A stretch of 64,000 bases of DNA from Streptomyces populi (GCF_002911015.1 NZ_KZ626858.1:39289-103288); one strand, 5' to 3'. Positions 17,439-26,068 are shown, numbered from the stretch's first letter. The notes: a model not told the origin generated them from the sequence alone. Numbers and translations: made by a program.

Positions 17439-18550
17439 CGCGGACCTCCTTGGGGTGGTGCGGGTGTCGGTGCCGTGCCGGCGGACCTGGGGAAGACCGT
17501 GCCGTCGAAGATCTTGCGTGCGGTACGGACGACGGCGGTGCGCCGGGCCACGGGCACGCCGTCCCCGGGACCGTGGTCGACACCCGCTTCGATGTCGAGG
17601 AATCCGGTGGGGTGTTCGATGCGCAGCCGGTCGCCCCGCCCGGGCAGGCGCGCCACGGCGTGGCCGACGCCTCCCTCCACGCGCAGCCCGGCGGCGACGC
17701 TCGCGGCGCCGAGGACGCCGATGGAGGTGTGGCAGCGCACCGGGATGAAGGTGCGGGTGGTGACGGCTCCGCCGTCGCGGGGCGGGGCGAGCAGGGTCAG
17801 CTTGGGCACGGTGGCGTTCTCGACGTCCCCGAGGCCCATCAGCTTGCCCGCCTCCAGGCGGATCTCGTGGAGCCGGTCGGCCAGCGCCAGGTCCTCCTCC
17901 AGGTCCTTGGGTTCCTCGTACCCGGTGACGCCCAGCGAGGACGCGGCGATCAGCACGGTCGGCATGCCGTTGTCGACGCACGTCACGAAGGTGTCGGCGA
18001 CGATGTCCCGGGCACGGCCGGTGGGCAGCAGCGGAGCACTCCCCGGCGGGAACCCGATCACGACGGGCGCCGCGGTCCCCGGCACTCCGGAGATCTCGGC
18101 GTCGCCCTCGTAGACGACCCGTCCGCCCTCGGTGGGGAAGGTCGCGGTCGCGAGGTCGCCCGAGTTGACCATGCGGATGCGGACCGACGTGACGCCCTCC
18201 CCCGGATCGACCAGCCCGCGTTCGACGGCGAACGGGCCGACCCCGGCGAGCAGGTTGCCGCAGTTCTGACGGTCCGACACCTCCGCCCTGTCGACGGAGA
18301 CCTGGAGGAACAGGTAGTCGACGTCGGCGGCGGGGTCGGCGGAGACCGAGACCACGGCGACCTTGCTGGTCAGCGGGTGCGCGCCGCCCAGACCGTCGAT
18401 CTGGCGCGGGTCGGGGCTGCCCATCACGCGCAGCAGCAGGCCGTCGCGTTCGGCGGCGTCGGCGGGCAGGTCGCCGGCGAGGAAGTAGGCGCCCTTGGAG
18501 GTGCCGCCGCGCAGGAGCATGCAGCGCACCCCCTCGGACCCGCGGGTCAC
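17435..18550 (-). CDS. galD: 4-oxalomesaconate tautomerase-like protein (PrpF/GalD family)
   Basis: A 371-residue PrpF-family isomerase. Typical motifs are MLLRGGTSKGAYF at the N-terminus, DRQNCGNLLAGVGPFA (conserved Cys near the substrate) and IPVRCHTSIGVLGAASVA. Family members are GalD (4-oxalomesaconate keto-enol tautomerase) and PrpF (aconitate isomerase). Placement between galC- and dioxygenase genes with 4-bp overlaps on both sides favours the GalD role: converting the keto or enol product for hydration by GalB. The GTG start at 18550 overlaps the galC stop. Confidence 0.82.
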   Translation of the reverse strand: MTRGSEGVRCMLLRGGTSKGAYFLAGDLPADAAERDGLLLRVMGSPDPRQIDGLGGAHPLTSKVAVVSVSADPAADVDYLFLQVSVDRAEVSDRQNCGNLLAGVGPFAVERGLVDPGEGVTSVRIRMVNSGDLATATFPTEGGRVVYEGDAEISGVPGTAAPVVIGFPPGSAPLLPTGRARDIVADTFVTCVDNGMPTVLIAASSLGVTGYEEPKDLEEDLALADRLHEIRLEAGKLMGLGDVENATVPKLTLLAPPRDGGAVTTRTFIPVRCHTSIGVLGAASVAAGLRVEGGVGHAVARLPGRGDRLRIEHPTGFLDIEAGVDHGPGDGVPVARRTAVVRTARKIFDGTVFPRSAGTAPTPAPPQGGPR

Positions 18551-19257
18551 GATCCCGCCCCCTCGCCCGTGTGTTCCTCGTAGCTGCGGTACTCGACGCC
18601 GAGGCGCTCGAGGGTGTCGCGCAGTCCGTAGCGGTCCAGGCCCAGCTCGCCGCCGAGGAAGGCGGCGCGGGTCCTGGCTTCCTTCGCCTCGCGGGCCGCG
18701 GACGCCTCGACCGTGGCGCGGGCTCGTTCGCGGGGGACGATCACTACGCCGTCGTCGTCGGCGAGGACCACGTCACCGGGGCGGATCACCTGGCCGTCGA
18801 TGGCGATCGGCACGTTGACCGAGCCGCCCGTGGCCTTGACGGTGCCCTGCGAGGAGACCGCCCGCGCCCAGCCGGCGAAGCCCATGTCGCGCAGCTCCTG
18901 GGTGTCCCGGATGCCCGCGCCCGTGATCACGCCCCGCACTCCGCGCTGCTGGAGCGCGGTGGCGAACAGCTCGCCGAACATGCCGTCGGTGGACGGCGAG
19001 GTGGTGGTCACGACCAGCACGTCGCCCTCGCCGCACTGCTCGACCGCGGCGTGGATCATGAGGTTGTCGCCGGGCCAACTCAGCACGGTCACGGCGGTGC
19101 CGGCGACCCGTACGCCCTGCTGGACGGGACGGATGTCCGGGCCGAGCAGACCGGTGCGGCCCATCGCCTCGCTGACGGTGGCCACGCCGAAGGCGGCCAG
19201 CGCGTCGACGTCCTCGATGTCCGCCTTCGGCGGGCCGGTGACGATCACGCCGCTCAT
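18547..19257 (-). CDS. galC: 4-carboxy-4-hydroxy-2-oxoadipate aldolase-like (GalC/LigK, RraA-like fold)
   Basis: A 236-residue RraA-fold class II aldolase. The signature GVRGVITGAGIRDTQELRDM contains the conserved Arg-Asp pair (GxxRD) that binds pyruvate enolate and metal, and GDVVLADDDGVVIVPRE is the family C-terminal motif. GalC/LigK cleaves 4-carboxy-4-hydroxy-2-oxoadipate to pyruvate and oxaloacetate and can decarboxylate oxaloacetate. It sits between the GalB- and GalD-like genes with ATGA and GTGA overlaps, which strongly supports the same pathway. An alternative is a general HMG aldolase or RraA-like protein. Confidence 0.83.
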   Translation of the reverse strand: MSGVIVTGPPKADIEDVDALAAFGVATVSEAMGRTGLLGPDIRPVQQGVRVAGTAVTVLSWPGDNLMIHAAVEQCGEGDVLVVTTTSPSTDGMFGELFATALQQRGVRGVITGAGIRDTQELRDMGFAGWARAVSSQGTVKATGGSVNVPIAIDGQVIRPGDVVLADDDGVVIVPRERARATVEASAAREAKEARTRAAFLGGELGLDRYGLRDTLERLGVEYRSYEEHTGEGAGS

Positions 19258-20042
19258 GCCAGCTCCTTCGCGATCTGCGGGTAGGGACGCATGAACGCCT
19301 CGGCCATGGTCCTGTGGGCCAGGCCCAGGTTGGGGCCGGCGTTGCGCTTGAGCTGGACACCGCGGCGCACGGCGAGGTCGGTGTAGTAGTCCCACAGGTG
19401 CTGCTGGGCGCCGAGGCATTCCATCGCCGCGCGCTTGGTCTCCCACACCTCGGTGATGTCGAGGAGGACCTCGGGCCTGAAGCCGCTCATCTCGGGCTGG
19501 TGGGGCTCGAAGTAGAAGACGGGCGGGGCACCGATGATCTCGCCCTCGCCGGGGTAGCCGATGGCCTGGGCGAGGACCCGGGCCTCCAGCGCCATGCGGT
19601 TGGCGGCGGGGTGGTCGCCGTTGTACGGGTCCTCGGTGGGGTGGGTGAGCACGACGTCCGGCTGGGTCTCGCGGTAGACCGTCACCAGCTGGTCGGTGAG
19701 CTCGGCGGTGGCGGTCAGCGGGTAGTCGCCCGCGTCGAAGAAGCGGACCGCGGCGCCGAGCGCGGCGGCGGCCCTCTCGGCCTCCTCGCGGCGTATCGCC
19801 TTGATCTCGTCGAGCTTCTTGCCCTCGCGCCAGGCCTTCGCGGACTCGCCGCGCTCGCCGAAGGTCAGACACGCGATGGTGACCTTCTCACCCCGGGAGG
19901 CGGCCAGGGCGATGGCTCCCCCCGCCCGCCACACGAAGTCTCCGGCGTGCGCGGTGACGACCAGTGTCGATCGTGATGGACGTCCCCCGGGCCCGGACGG
20001 GGCCGAGGGATCGGGGGCGGCGGGCGCGTAGCCGTGCGTCAT
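19254..20042 (-). CDS. galB: 4-oxalomesaconate hydratase-like (PIG-L fold, GalB)
   Basis: A 262-residue PIG-L/LmbE-fold protein. The zinc motif is TAHAGDFVWRAGGAIALA, the variant seen in GalB rather than the AHPDD of deacetylases. The second motif is THPTEDPYNGDHPAANRMAL. GalB hydrates 4-oxalomesaconate to 4-carboxy-4-hydroxy-2-oxoadipate, the substrate of GalC encoded next (4-bp overlap). About 28 residues precede the fold, so a later start is possible. It lies 75 bp downstream of gntR and probably belongs to the same transcript. Confidence 0.82.
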   Translation of the reverse strand: MTHGYAPAAPDPSAPSGPGGRPSRSTLVVTAHAGDFVWRAGGAIALAASRGEKVTIACLTFGERGESAKAWREGKKLDEIKAIRREEAERAAAALGAAVRFFDAGDYPLTATAELTDQLVTVYRETQPDVVLTHPTEDPYNGDHPAANRMALEARVLAQAIGYPGEGEIIGAPPVFYFEPHQPEMSGFRPEVLLDITEVWETKRAAMECLGAQQHLWDYYTDLAVRRGVQLKRNAGPNLGLAHRTMAEAFMRPYPQIAKELA

Positions 20043-20117
20043 TGCAGCAATCTCCTTGGTGGACAGGTGAGCGCCCGCCTCGGCCGTCCGTCGCCCCGCG
20101 CGCCGTCGCGCGGGGCG

Positions 20118-20768
20118 TCAGTCGCGCAGCGCTTCGATCACACTGCCGAGGTGAGCGCGGACGGCCGCTTCGGCCGCCTGCGGGTCCCTGGCCCCGATCG
20201 CCTCGATCATGGCCAGGTGTTCACTCAGGGACTGCTGCGCACGACCGGGACGCAGAGCCAACTGGAAGCGATGGCGCACCAGTTGGGCATTGAGTCGTTC
20301 GAGGAGTTCCACGGCCGTCCGCTGGCCGGAGAACTCCCTGATCCGGGCGTGCACTTCGTGGTTGAGCTCGGAGTAGGTGACCGGTTCGCCGTCGGCGACC
20401 GCCTTGACCATGGCGGCGCCCAGCTCGGCCAGCTCGGCGAGCTGGTCGTCGGTCGCCAGGACGGCCGCCTTGGCGGCGCAGAGCCCTTCGAGCGCCATGC
20501 GGCACTCGGTGATGGCGACCGCTTCCTCCACGGTCACCACCCGGACGCGCGATCCGCGGTTGCGGATCCGTTCGACCAGTCCCTCCGATTCCAGCTCGAT
20601 CAGCGCCGCCCGTGCGCTGGCCCGGGTGACACCGAACTGCTCGGCGAGTTCGTTCTCCACCAGCCGTTGGGCCGGTGCCATCTCTCCGCGCAGAATCGCC
20701 TGCCGCAGCTGCACCAACGCGTGCTGCTTGGCCTGCTCGCCGGTGCCTGGACGGGCTTCCTTCTGCAT
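20118..20768 (-). CDS. GntR family regulator, FCD (FadR/VanR) subfamily
   Basis: A 216-residue FCD-type GntR protein. The winged helix (about residues 15-75) contains LAEQFGVTRASARAALIELE. The C-terminal FCD domain carries metal and effector residues in LNHEVHARIREFSGQ and SLSEHLAMIEAI. Such proteins repress catabolic operons until an acid substrate or intermediate binds. It heads the operon galB-galC-galD-dioxygenase and has a near-perfect 24-bp palindrome 45 bp upstream, so it is probably autoregulated; the same core occurs before the MFS gene. The inducer is likely an aromatic acid or a ring-cleavage product. Confidence 0.88.
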   Translation of the reverse strand: MQKEARPGTGEQAKQHALVQLRQAILRGEMAPAQRLVENELAEQFGVTRASARAALIELESEGLVERIRNRGSRVRVVTVEEAVAITECRMALEGLCAAKAAVLATDDQLAELAELGAAMVKAVADGEPVTYSELNHEVHARIREFSGQRTAVELLERLNAQLVRHRFQLALRPGRAQQSLSEHLAMIEAIGARDPQAAEAAVRAHLGSVIEALRD

Positions 20769-20812
20769 TGCGCCCTCCCTGAGTGAGTGCCTGTCGAACG
20801 TAAATCTAGACC

Positions 20813-20836
20813 AACAAGATTGTCAACAATTTTGTT
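20813..20836. promoter_or_regulatory. GntR operator (24-bp palindrome)
   Basis: AACAAGATTGT-CA-ACAATTTTGTT: an 11-bp inverted repeat with one mismatch around a CA centre. The core ATTGTCAACAAT is a typical FCD-GntR site (TTGTnnACAA). It is AT-rich in a GC-rich neighbourhood and lies 45 bp upstream of the gntR ATG. Confidence 0.75.
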
Positions 20837-20954
20837 CGGCATGTTGCCGACCGTGCTCCGCCGGAACCCGCGGGTCCGCCGCCGCGCAGGCCGGGGGCGG
20901 TGACGGGTGTCCTCCTCGCCGTTCGGGTGACCGCCGCGCGGTGCACGGACGGCG

Positions 20955-21009
20955 GAGCGGCCCGGTGCCGCGGCGGGCGTCTGACGCCTGCCGCGGCACC
21001 GGGCCGCTC
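20955..21009 (-). terminator. Very long terminator hairpin after the Ldh-family gene
   Basis: A 26-bp stem with a 3-nt CTG loop; the only non-Watson-Crick position is a G-T pair. Arms begin GAGCGGCCCGGTGCCGCGGC (20955) and end CCGGGCCGCTC (21009). It lies 23 bp past the stop of the Ldh-family gene and before the gntR promoter, so it should isolate the two catabolic units. Confidence 0.8.
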
Positions 21010-21032
21010 GTGTGTACGCCGGTGTCCGGGAG

Positions 21033-22106
21033 CTACACCTGGACCTCGGGCACCGTGACACCGAACCGGGCGGCACTCTCGGTCAGTTCGCGCCACACCT
21101 TGGCCGCCACCGGCACCCCCTCCCCCGCGCGCAGCACCCCGAGCGAGGCGCTGCGCTCTCCCGGGTAGAACACGCCCCGCGCCCCGTCCGCCGGGGGGAG
21201 CGCCTTGAGGGCGGCGAGCGTGGCGTCGACGGCCTCGGTGAAGGCGTCGGCGTCCCCGAAGGCCGCCGGGTCGATGGCGACGATCAGGGCGTTCTGGCGG
21301 TGCTCGCGGCCCCCGGGGTCGTCGGAGTGGAAGGCGGCGAGGATGGGCGCGCCGACGAGCACGCCGGTCAGCAGCTCGAAGGCGAGCGACATGCCGGACC
21401 CCTTGGCGCCGCCCAGCGGCAGCGGCATGACGGCCTTCTCCGGGTCGGTGGTCGGGGTGCCGTCCGCGGTGGCGGCGGCGCCTTCGGGCAGCGGGGTGCC
21501 GTTCGCCCTGGCCTGCCGGATCCGGCCCAGGGCGATGGTGGCGGTGGCCATGTCGAGGAGCAGCGGGGCATGGCTCCGCGCCGGCACGGCGACGGCGAGC
21601 GGGCTGGTCGCCACCGCCACGCCCTTGACCCCGGCGTAGCCCATGTTGGGCATGCCGGCGACGAACGCGATGCCGATCAGGCCCTGTCGGGCGATCTTCG
21701 ACACGTAGTAGCCGATGGCGCCGGTGTGCACGGTGCGGCGCACCCCGACGGCCGCGACCCCGCTCGCCCTGGCCCGGGTGACGGCTTCCTCGGCCGCCGC
21801 GGTGAGGGCCACCGGTCCCGGCGCGCGGTCGGCGTCGAGGACGGCGACGGCCGCCGCGCCCGACTCGACGGTGATCTCGGGGCGGGCGTTGGCCACCCCC
21901 TTGGCGAGCAGTTCCAGGTAGGCGGGGACGCGCGCGGTGCCGTGGGAGTCGATGCCGCGCAGCGCGGCCCAGACGAACACCTCCGCGGTGGTGCGGGCGT
22001 GTTCGGGGCCGAGGCCGCCCTTCTCCAGGAGCGCGGCGGCGAGGCCGCGGAGCTCCTCGGCGGGGACGAGTACCTTGCCCGGCCGGGACGCCGGTGTGTC
22101 GGTCAT
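21033..22106 (-). CDS. Ldh family (malate/L-lactate/ureidoglycolate-type) oxidoreductase
   Basis: A 357-residue NAD(P)-dependent dehydrogenase of the Ldh_2 family, unrelated to classical Rossmann lactate dehydrogenases. The family motif RGIDSHGTARVPAYLELL with the catalytic His is near residue 53, and SGVAAVGVRRTVHTGAIGYY and GGAKGSGMSLAFELLTGVL follow. These enzymes reduce or oxidise 2-oxo/2-hydroxy acids. In this island it could interconvert an oxo acid made by aldol cleavage. It is the last gene of the leftward run that starts with the amidohydrolase; the gap to the ThDP gene is only 19 bp. Confidence 0.85.
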   Translation of the reverse strand: MTDTPASRPGKVLVPAEELRGLAAALLEKGGLGPEHARTTAEVFVWAALRGIDSHGTARVPAYLELLAKGVANARPEITVESGAAAVAVLDADRAPGPVALTAAAEEAVTRARASGVAAVGVRRTVHTGAIGYYVSKIARQGLIGIAFVAGMPNMGYAGVKGVAVATSPLAVAVPARSHAPLLLDMATATIALGRIRQARANGTPLPEGAAATADGTPTTDPEKAVMPLPLGGAKGSGMSLAFELLTGVLVGAPILAAFHSDDPGGREHRQNALIVAIDPAAFGDADAFTEAVDATLAALKALPPADGARGVFYPGERSASLGVLRAGEGVPVAAKVWRELTESAARFGVTVPEVQV

Positions 22107-22125
22107 GGTGGCGGTGCCTCCTGGA

Positions 22126-23847
22126 TCAGCGGGTGACGAGGACGTCGACGACGGCGGTGGTGCCCTCCGCCACGGCCTTGAGCGCGCGCTCCAGGGCGGG
22201 GGCGAGCGCGTCCGGCGCGTCGACGGTCTCGGTGTGCATGCCGAACGGCTCGGCGAAGGCGGCGAGCCGGGGCAGCCGGCGCAGATCGGTGCCCAGCCAC
22301 TCGCCGGTCTCGGCCGCGGCGCCCTCGGGATAGAACCTGCGGTGGTTGAGGTTCATCGACTTGTAGACACGGTTGTTGAAGACCACGATCAGCAGTGGCA
22401 GACCGTAGGCGTTCGCGGCGTCGTACGACGGGACGATCGGGTTGTACGTGAAGGCGCCGTCGCCGATCGTGAGCACCACGGGCCGCTCGCGGGCGGCGAG
22501 TTTGACGCCGAGGGCGACCGCGATGCCCTGGCCGAGTCCGCCCTGGACGTAGAAGTACGAGTCGGGGGCGGCCGTCCGCACATGGCGTCTGACGACGCGG
22601 CTGTGCGTGATGGTCTCGTCGACGACGATCGCGTCCCGGCCGTCCAGGAGCCCGCGCAGGGTGGCGGCGACGTGCACGGGGTCGATGCCCTCCGAGCGCG
22701 CGGCCTTCGCCTCGGCGGCCGCGATCGAGGCCTGTTCGTCGGCGTGCCGCCGCTCGTGCTCCGCGCGGCGCGCGGTGACGGCTGCCGTGGCCTCGGCGTC
22801 CGGAGGCCGTGTGTGCGCTCGCTCGGCCAGCTGGCGCAGGGTGTTGGTGACGTTTCCTTCCAGATAGCGGTCGGCGAAGAGGACCTGGTAGGCGATGTGC
22901 GGGCGTTGCGGCACCTCGTCGACGACCACGATCCGGGCCTTGGAGGGGCGGCGCGAGGGCGGGTAGAAAGGGGCGCGGCAGTTGACGAGGAGGATGAGGT
23001 CGGCCTCGTCCATCCAGGGGCCGATGTCCGAGCCCGCGTGCAGGGGGTGGGTGCGCGGGAAGTTGCCGCACACCGCGGAGTCGGGTTCGACGACCGGGAT
23101 GTTCCAGGCCTCCGCGAAGGCGACCAGCGCCTCGAAGCCGCCCGCCTCACGGCCCGCCGTCTCGGTGACGATCACCGGGTTGGCCGCCTCGCGGATCAAC
23201 TCGGCCACGGCGTCGGCCTCTTCGGGGGAACTGTGCGTGGACCCCGGCGGGACGACCGGCTTGGCCTCTCGGCCGTCCCACTCCTCCAGCAGGATCTCCA
23301 GCGGGATGTTGAGGTAGACCGGTCCGGCCGGCGCCCGCCGGGCCAGCTCCGCCGCCCGCGTGACCATGGCGGGCAGCGTGTGCACCCCCGCGGCCTCGTT
23401 GGACCACTTCGTGAACGGCCGGGCGATGCCGTGCGGCCCGCCGACGACGGACAGGTTGCGGTACCACTGACCACCGGGGTCGGGCCCGGGTCCGTCGCCG
23501 TAGGTGGTCGACTCCGAGGAGGCGACCACCATGGGGACACCCGCGAGCAGGGCGCCGTGGACGGCCATGGAGCCCTGGAGCAGGCCGGGGGCCGCGTGCA
23601 GCAGCACGGCCTGCGGGCGGCGGGCGAGGAGGCCGTAGCCGGTGGCCATGCCGACCGCGACCGTCTCGTGGGTGAGGTCCAGGTACCGCGGGGCCCTCTC
23701 GCCGTCGCGGTGACGGCGGGCCAGGGACTCCCAGACCGGGGCCCATTCCGACCCCGACGAGCAGAAGACGTAGTCGGCGCCCATGGAGTCGAAGGCCGAG
23801 ACGAGCGCTTCGCCGCCGGCCCCCGGTGTGTTCTCGGTGTCCGTCAT
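22126..23847 (-). CDS. Thiamine-diphosphate-dependent enzyme (decarboxylase/acetolactate-synthase-like)
   Basis: A 573-residue ThDP enzyme with the three usual domains. The PYR domain has the activating glutamate E61 in LDLTHETVAVGMATGYG. The central domain is DHS-like (ANPVIVTETAGR). The PP domain carries the cofactor motif TIGDGAFTYNPIVPSYDA, which ends in VVFNN. This architecture covers benzoylformate and indolepyruvate decarboxylases, acetolactate synthase and oxalyl-CoA decarboxylase. No FAD-binding motif is obvious. Neighbours (amidohydrolase, aldehyde dehydrogenase, Ldh) suggest decarboxylation of a 2-oxo acid to an aldehyde that the dehydrogenase then oxidises; this is inference. The ATG at 23847 lies 11 bp after the amidohydrolase stop. 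Confidence 0.85.
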   Translation of the reverse strand: MTDTENTPGAGGEALVSAFDSMGADYVFCSSGSEWAPVWESLARRHRDGERAPRYLDLTHETVAVGMATGYGLLARRPQAVLLHAAPGLLQGSMAVHGALLAGVPMVVASSESTTYGDGPGPDPGGQWYRNLSVVGGPHGIARPFTKWSNEAAGVHTLPAMVTRAAELARRAPAGPVYLNIPLEILLEEWDGREAKPVVPPGSTHSSPEEADAVAELIREAANPVIVTETAGREAGGFEALVAFAEAWNIPVVEPDSAVCGNFPRTHPLHAGSDIGPWMDEADLILLVNCRAPFYPPSRRPSKARIVVVDEVPQRPHIAYQVLFADRYLEGNVTNTLRQLAERAHTRPPDAEATAAVTARRAEHERRHADEQASIAAAEAKAARSEGIDPVHVAATLRGLLDGRDAIVVDETITHSRVVRRHVRTAAPDSYFYVQGGLGQGIAVALGVKLAARERPVVLTIGDGAFTYNPIVPSYDAANAYGLPLLIVVFNNRVYKSMNLNHRRFYPEGAAAETGEWLGTDLRRLPRLAAFAEPFGMHTETVDAPDALAPALERALKAVAEGTTAVVDVLVTR

Positions 23848-23858
23848 CTCCGGTGCCC

Positions 23859-24719
23859 TCAGCCCTCGATCGGCCAGTCGAGGACCTCGGAGATGCCCCG
23901 GCCGAGGATCCACTCCAGTTCCTCGGGCGTGAAGTCCCAGTGCTGGGTGAACTGTTCGATGGTGTCGGTGTAGGTGATGCCGTGGCCGAGCAGCCGGGTG
24001 ATGTCGGTGCCGTAGAAGCACCGCCGGGGGCCCAGCTTGTCGACCATCTCGCGCACGTACTTCTCGATGTTCCTGTTCGGGAAGGGCTGCGTCGAATAGC
24101 CGGGGAGCGCCGAGACCTTGACGTAGATGTTCGGGTGGACGGCCAGGTCGGCGGTCTCCTGGACCCAGTAGCCGATCGCGTCGTCCACACAGCGGGCCAT
24201 GATGCCCATGTGGTCGATGATGATCTTCAGGCCGGGGTGCTTGGCGGCGATCTCGCCGAGCTCGCGCTTCCAGATCGGCGCGTGGACCATGGTGGGGACG
24301 CCGAGTTCCTCGGCGACCGGCCAGTACCAGTCGTTGGTGCCGTCGATCATCCAGTTGCGGTCCTGCGGACGGTGGAAGGTGAGCCGGGTGCCCTTGATGT
24401 ACGGGTTCCGGGCGAAGTCCTTGAGCAGCGCGGTGCCTTCGACCGCGTCGTCCTGGGGGACGCGGGCCATGATGCCGAAGCGGTCCGGGTGCGCCTCGCA
24501 GGCCTCGAGGGCGTAGTCGATGCGGTTGCCCTCCCAGGACGGGGGCAGGATCAGCGCCCGGTTGACGCCCGCCTCGTCCATCAGCTCGAGGGCCTCCTCG
24601 TAGGAGAAGGGCTCCTCGCGGTGTCCATTGAGGCGGATGCGCTCCCGGGCGCCGGGGACCCAGGGGCGGTCCGGGGTCTCTTCCTTCCAGATGTGGATCT
24701 GGGTGTCGACAACGAACAT
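23859..24719 (-). CDS. Amidohydrolase_2 family (PDC-lactonase/ACMSD-like) protein
   Basis: A 286-residue TIM-barrel amidohydrolase related to 2-pyrone-4,6-dicarboxylate lactonase and ACMSD. The N-terminal metal motif reads FVVDTQIHIW, so the first His of the usual HxH is Gln. Other conserved elements are VHAPIWK, IIIDHMG (His-Met-Gly) and the C-terminal FYGTDITR with the catalytic Asp. A lactonase or decarboxylase step in aromatic breakdown is plausible. It starts a three-gene unit with the ThDP and Ldh genes (11- and 19-bp gaps) and has the palindromic element 24812-24830 about 95 bp upstream. Confidence 0.82.
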   Translation of the reverse strand: MFVVDTQIHIWKEETPDRPWVPGARERIRLNGHREEPFSYEEALELMDEAGVNRALILPPSWEGNRIDYALEACEAHPDRFGIMARVPQDDAVEGTALLKDFARNPYIKGTRLTFHRPQDRNWMIDGTNDWYWPVAEELGVPTMVHAPIWKRELGEIAAKHPGLKIIIDHMGIMARCVDDAIGYWVQETADLAVHPNIYVKVSALPGYSTQPFPNRNIEKYVREMVDKLGPRRCFYGTDITRLLGHGITYTDTIEQFTQHWDFTPEELEWILGRGISEVLDWPIEG

Positions 24720-24811
24720 GTCATCTGCCGTTTCTCTGCGGAGGGGAGGGGGTGCCGGGGTGGTGCGGATGGAACGCTAGGTCGGCGGGAGGTCTTTGCC
24801 GAGCGCTGGGA

Positions 24812-24830
24812 GCGCAAGCAGTTCTTGCGC
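24812..24830. promoter_or_regulatory. Shared palindromic operator, copy A (GCGCAA-N7-TTGCGC)
   Basis: GCGCAAG-CAGTT-CTTGCGC, a perfect 7-bp inverted repeat 93 bp upstream of the amidohydrolase ATG. It matches the element at 34302-34320 at 15 of 19 positions and a weaker one at 27756-27774. It could in principle be a hairpin, but the conservation at other promoters favours a regulator site. Confidence 0.6.
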
Positions 24831-24856
24831 GGAAGTGCCCTGCGCACGGGGCATGT

Positions 24857-26068
24857 TCAGGTTGCGCGGGCGTCGTCGAGAACGGTGTCGGCGATGTGTT
24901 CCGCGATCGCCATCGAGGAGGTCGCGGCGGGCGAGGGCGCGTTGCGCACGGCGGTGACGCCACCGGCCCGGTGGATCACGAAGTCGTCCACCAGCGAGCC
25001 GTCCCGGCCGAGCGCCTGGGCGCGGACGCCGGCTCCGCCGCGCACCACGTCGGCGGCGTGGAGGGCGGGTACGTACGCGCGTGCGGCCTTCATGTAGGCA
25101 TCCACCGACAGGGAGCCGCGCACCTCCTTGACGCCGGTGCGCCAGTGTTCCCTGGCGAGCCGCCACATGCCGGGGAAGCCCGCGAGGCGGGCCAGTTCGC
25201 GGACGTCGACGTCGAAGCGGCGGTAGCCCTCGCGGGCCAGGGCGAGGACGGCGTTGGGGCCGACCTCGACCTCGCCGTTCACGCGGCGGGTGAAGTGCAC
25301 GCCGAGGAAGGGGTAACGCGGGTCGGGCACGGGGTAGATGAGGCCGCGGACCATGTGCGCCCTGCTCGGTGCGACGGTCATGTACTCGCCGCGGAAGGGG
25401 ACGATGCGCGGCTCGTCCCCGTCGTCGGCGAGCCGGGCGACGCTGTCGCTCTGGAGCCCCGCGCAGAGCACGAGCCGGTCGGCCCGCAGGGTCTCGTCGC
25501 CGGAGCCGACCTCGACGCCGCCGCCGGTGAGGCGGGTGACGCGGGTGACCGGGAAGCCGAGCCGCACCTCGCCGCCCGAGTCCACGACGTCCCGGGCGAA
25601 CGACCGGGCGATCGCGGTGTAGTCGGTGATGGCGGTGCGCGGGGAGTGCAGGGCCGCCCGGCCCACCGCGTACGGCTCGATCTCGTGGATCCCGCCCGCG
25701 CCGACCCGGCGCAGGCCCGGCACCCCGTTCTCCAGGGACTTGGCGTACAGGGCCTGAAGACGCGGCACCTCGTCGTCCGTGACGGCCACGACGAGCTTGC
25801 CGCACTCGTCGTAGGGCAGGTGGCGGTCCCGGCAGTACTCACGGAGCATCGCCATGCCCCTGGTGCACAGGCGGGCCTTGAGGCTGCCGGGCCTGTAGTA
25901 GATGCCGGCGTGCACCACGCCCGAGTTGTGGCCGGTCTGGTGGGCGGCGACCTCGTGCTCCTTGTCCAGGACCACGACGCGCGTTCCGGGCCGGCGCAGG
26001 GCGATCTCCCGGGCCGTGGCGAGCCCCACGATTCCGGCGCCGACGACGGCGATCGTCTCGTCAGCCAT
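24857..26068 (-). CDS. L-2-hydroxyglutarate oxidase (LhgO)-like FAD oxidoreductase
   Basis: A 403-residue DAO-family flavoprotein. The FAD motif VVGAGIVGLATAREIALRRP is at residues 8-27, then HQTGHNSGVVHAGIYYRPGS, a signature of LhgO/L2HGDH, and VRGGAGVRAQALGRDGSLVD near the C-terminus. LhgO oxidises L-2-hydroxyglutarate to 2-oxoglutarate and passes electrons to quinone. In this island it could act on another 2-hydroxy acid from ring cleavage. It lies 32 bp downstream of the aldehyde dehydrogenase gene and is probably co-transcribed with it. Confidence 0.85.
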   Translation of the reverse strand: MADETIAVVGAGIVGLATAREIALRRPGTRVVVLDKEHEVAAHQTGHNSGVVHAGIYYRPGSLKARLCTRGMAMLREYCRDRHLPYDECGKLVVAVTDDEVPRLQALYAKSLENGVPGLRRVGAGGIHEIEPYAVGRAALHSPRTAITDYTAIARSFARDVVDSGGEVRLGFPVTRVTRLTGGGVEVGSGDETLRADRLVLCAGLQSDSVARLADDGDEPRIVPFRGEYMTVAPSRAHMVRGLIYPVPDPRYPFLGVHFTRRVNGEVEVGPNAVLALAREGYRRFDVDVRELARLAGFPGMWRLAREHWRTGVKEVRGSLSVDAYMKAARAYVPALHAADVVRGGAGVRAQALGRDGSLVDDFVIHRAGGVTAVRNAPSPAATSSMAIAEHIADTVLDDARAT

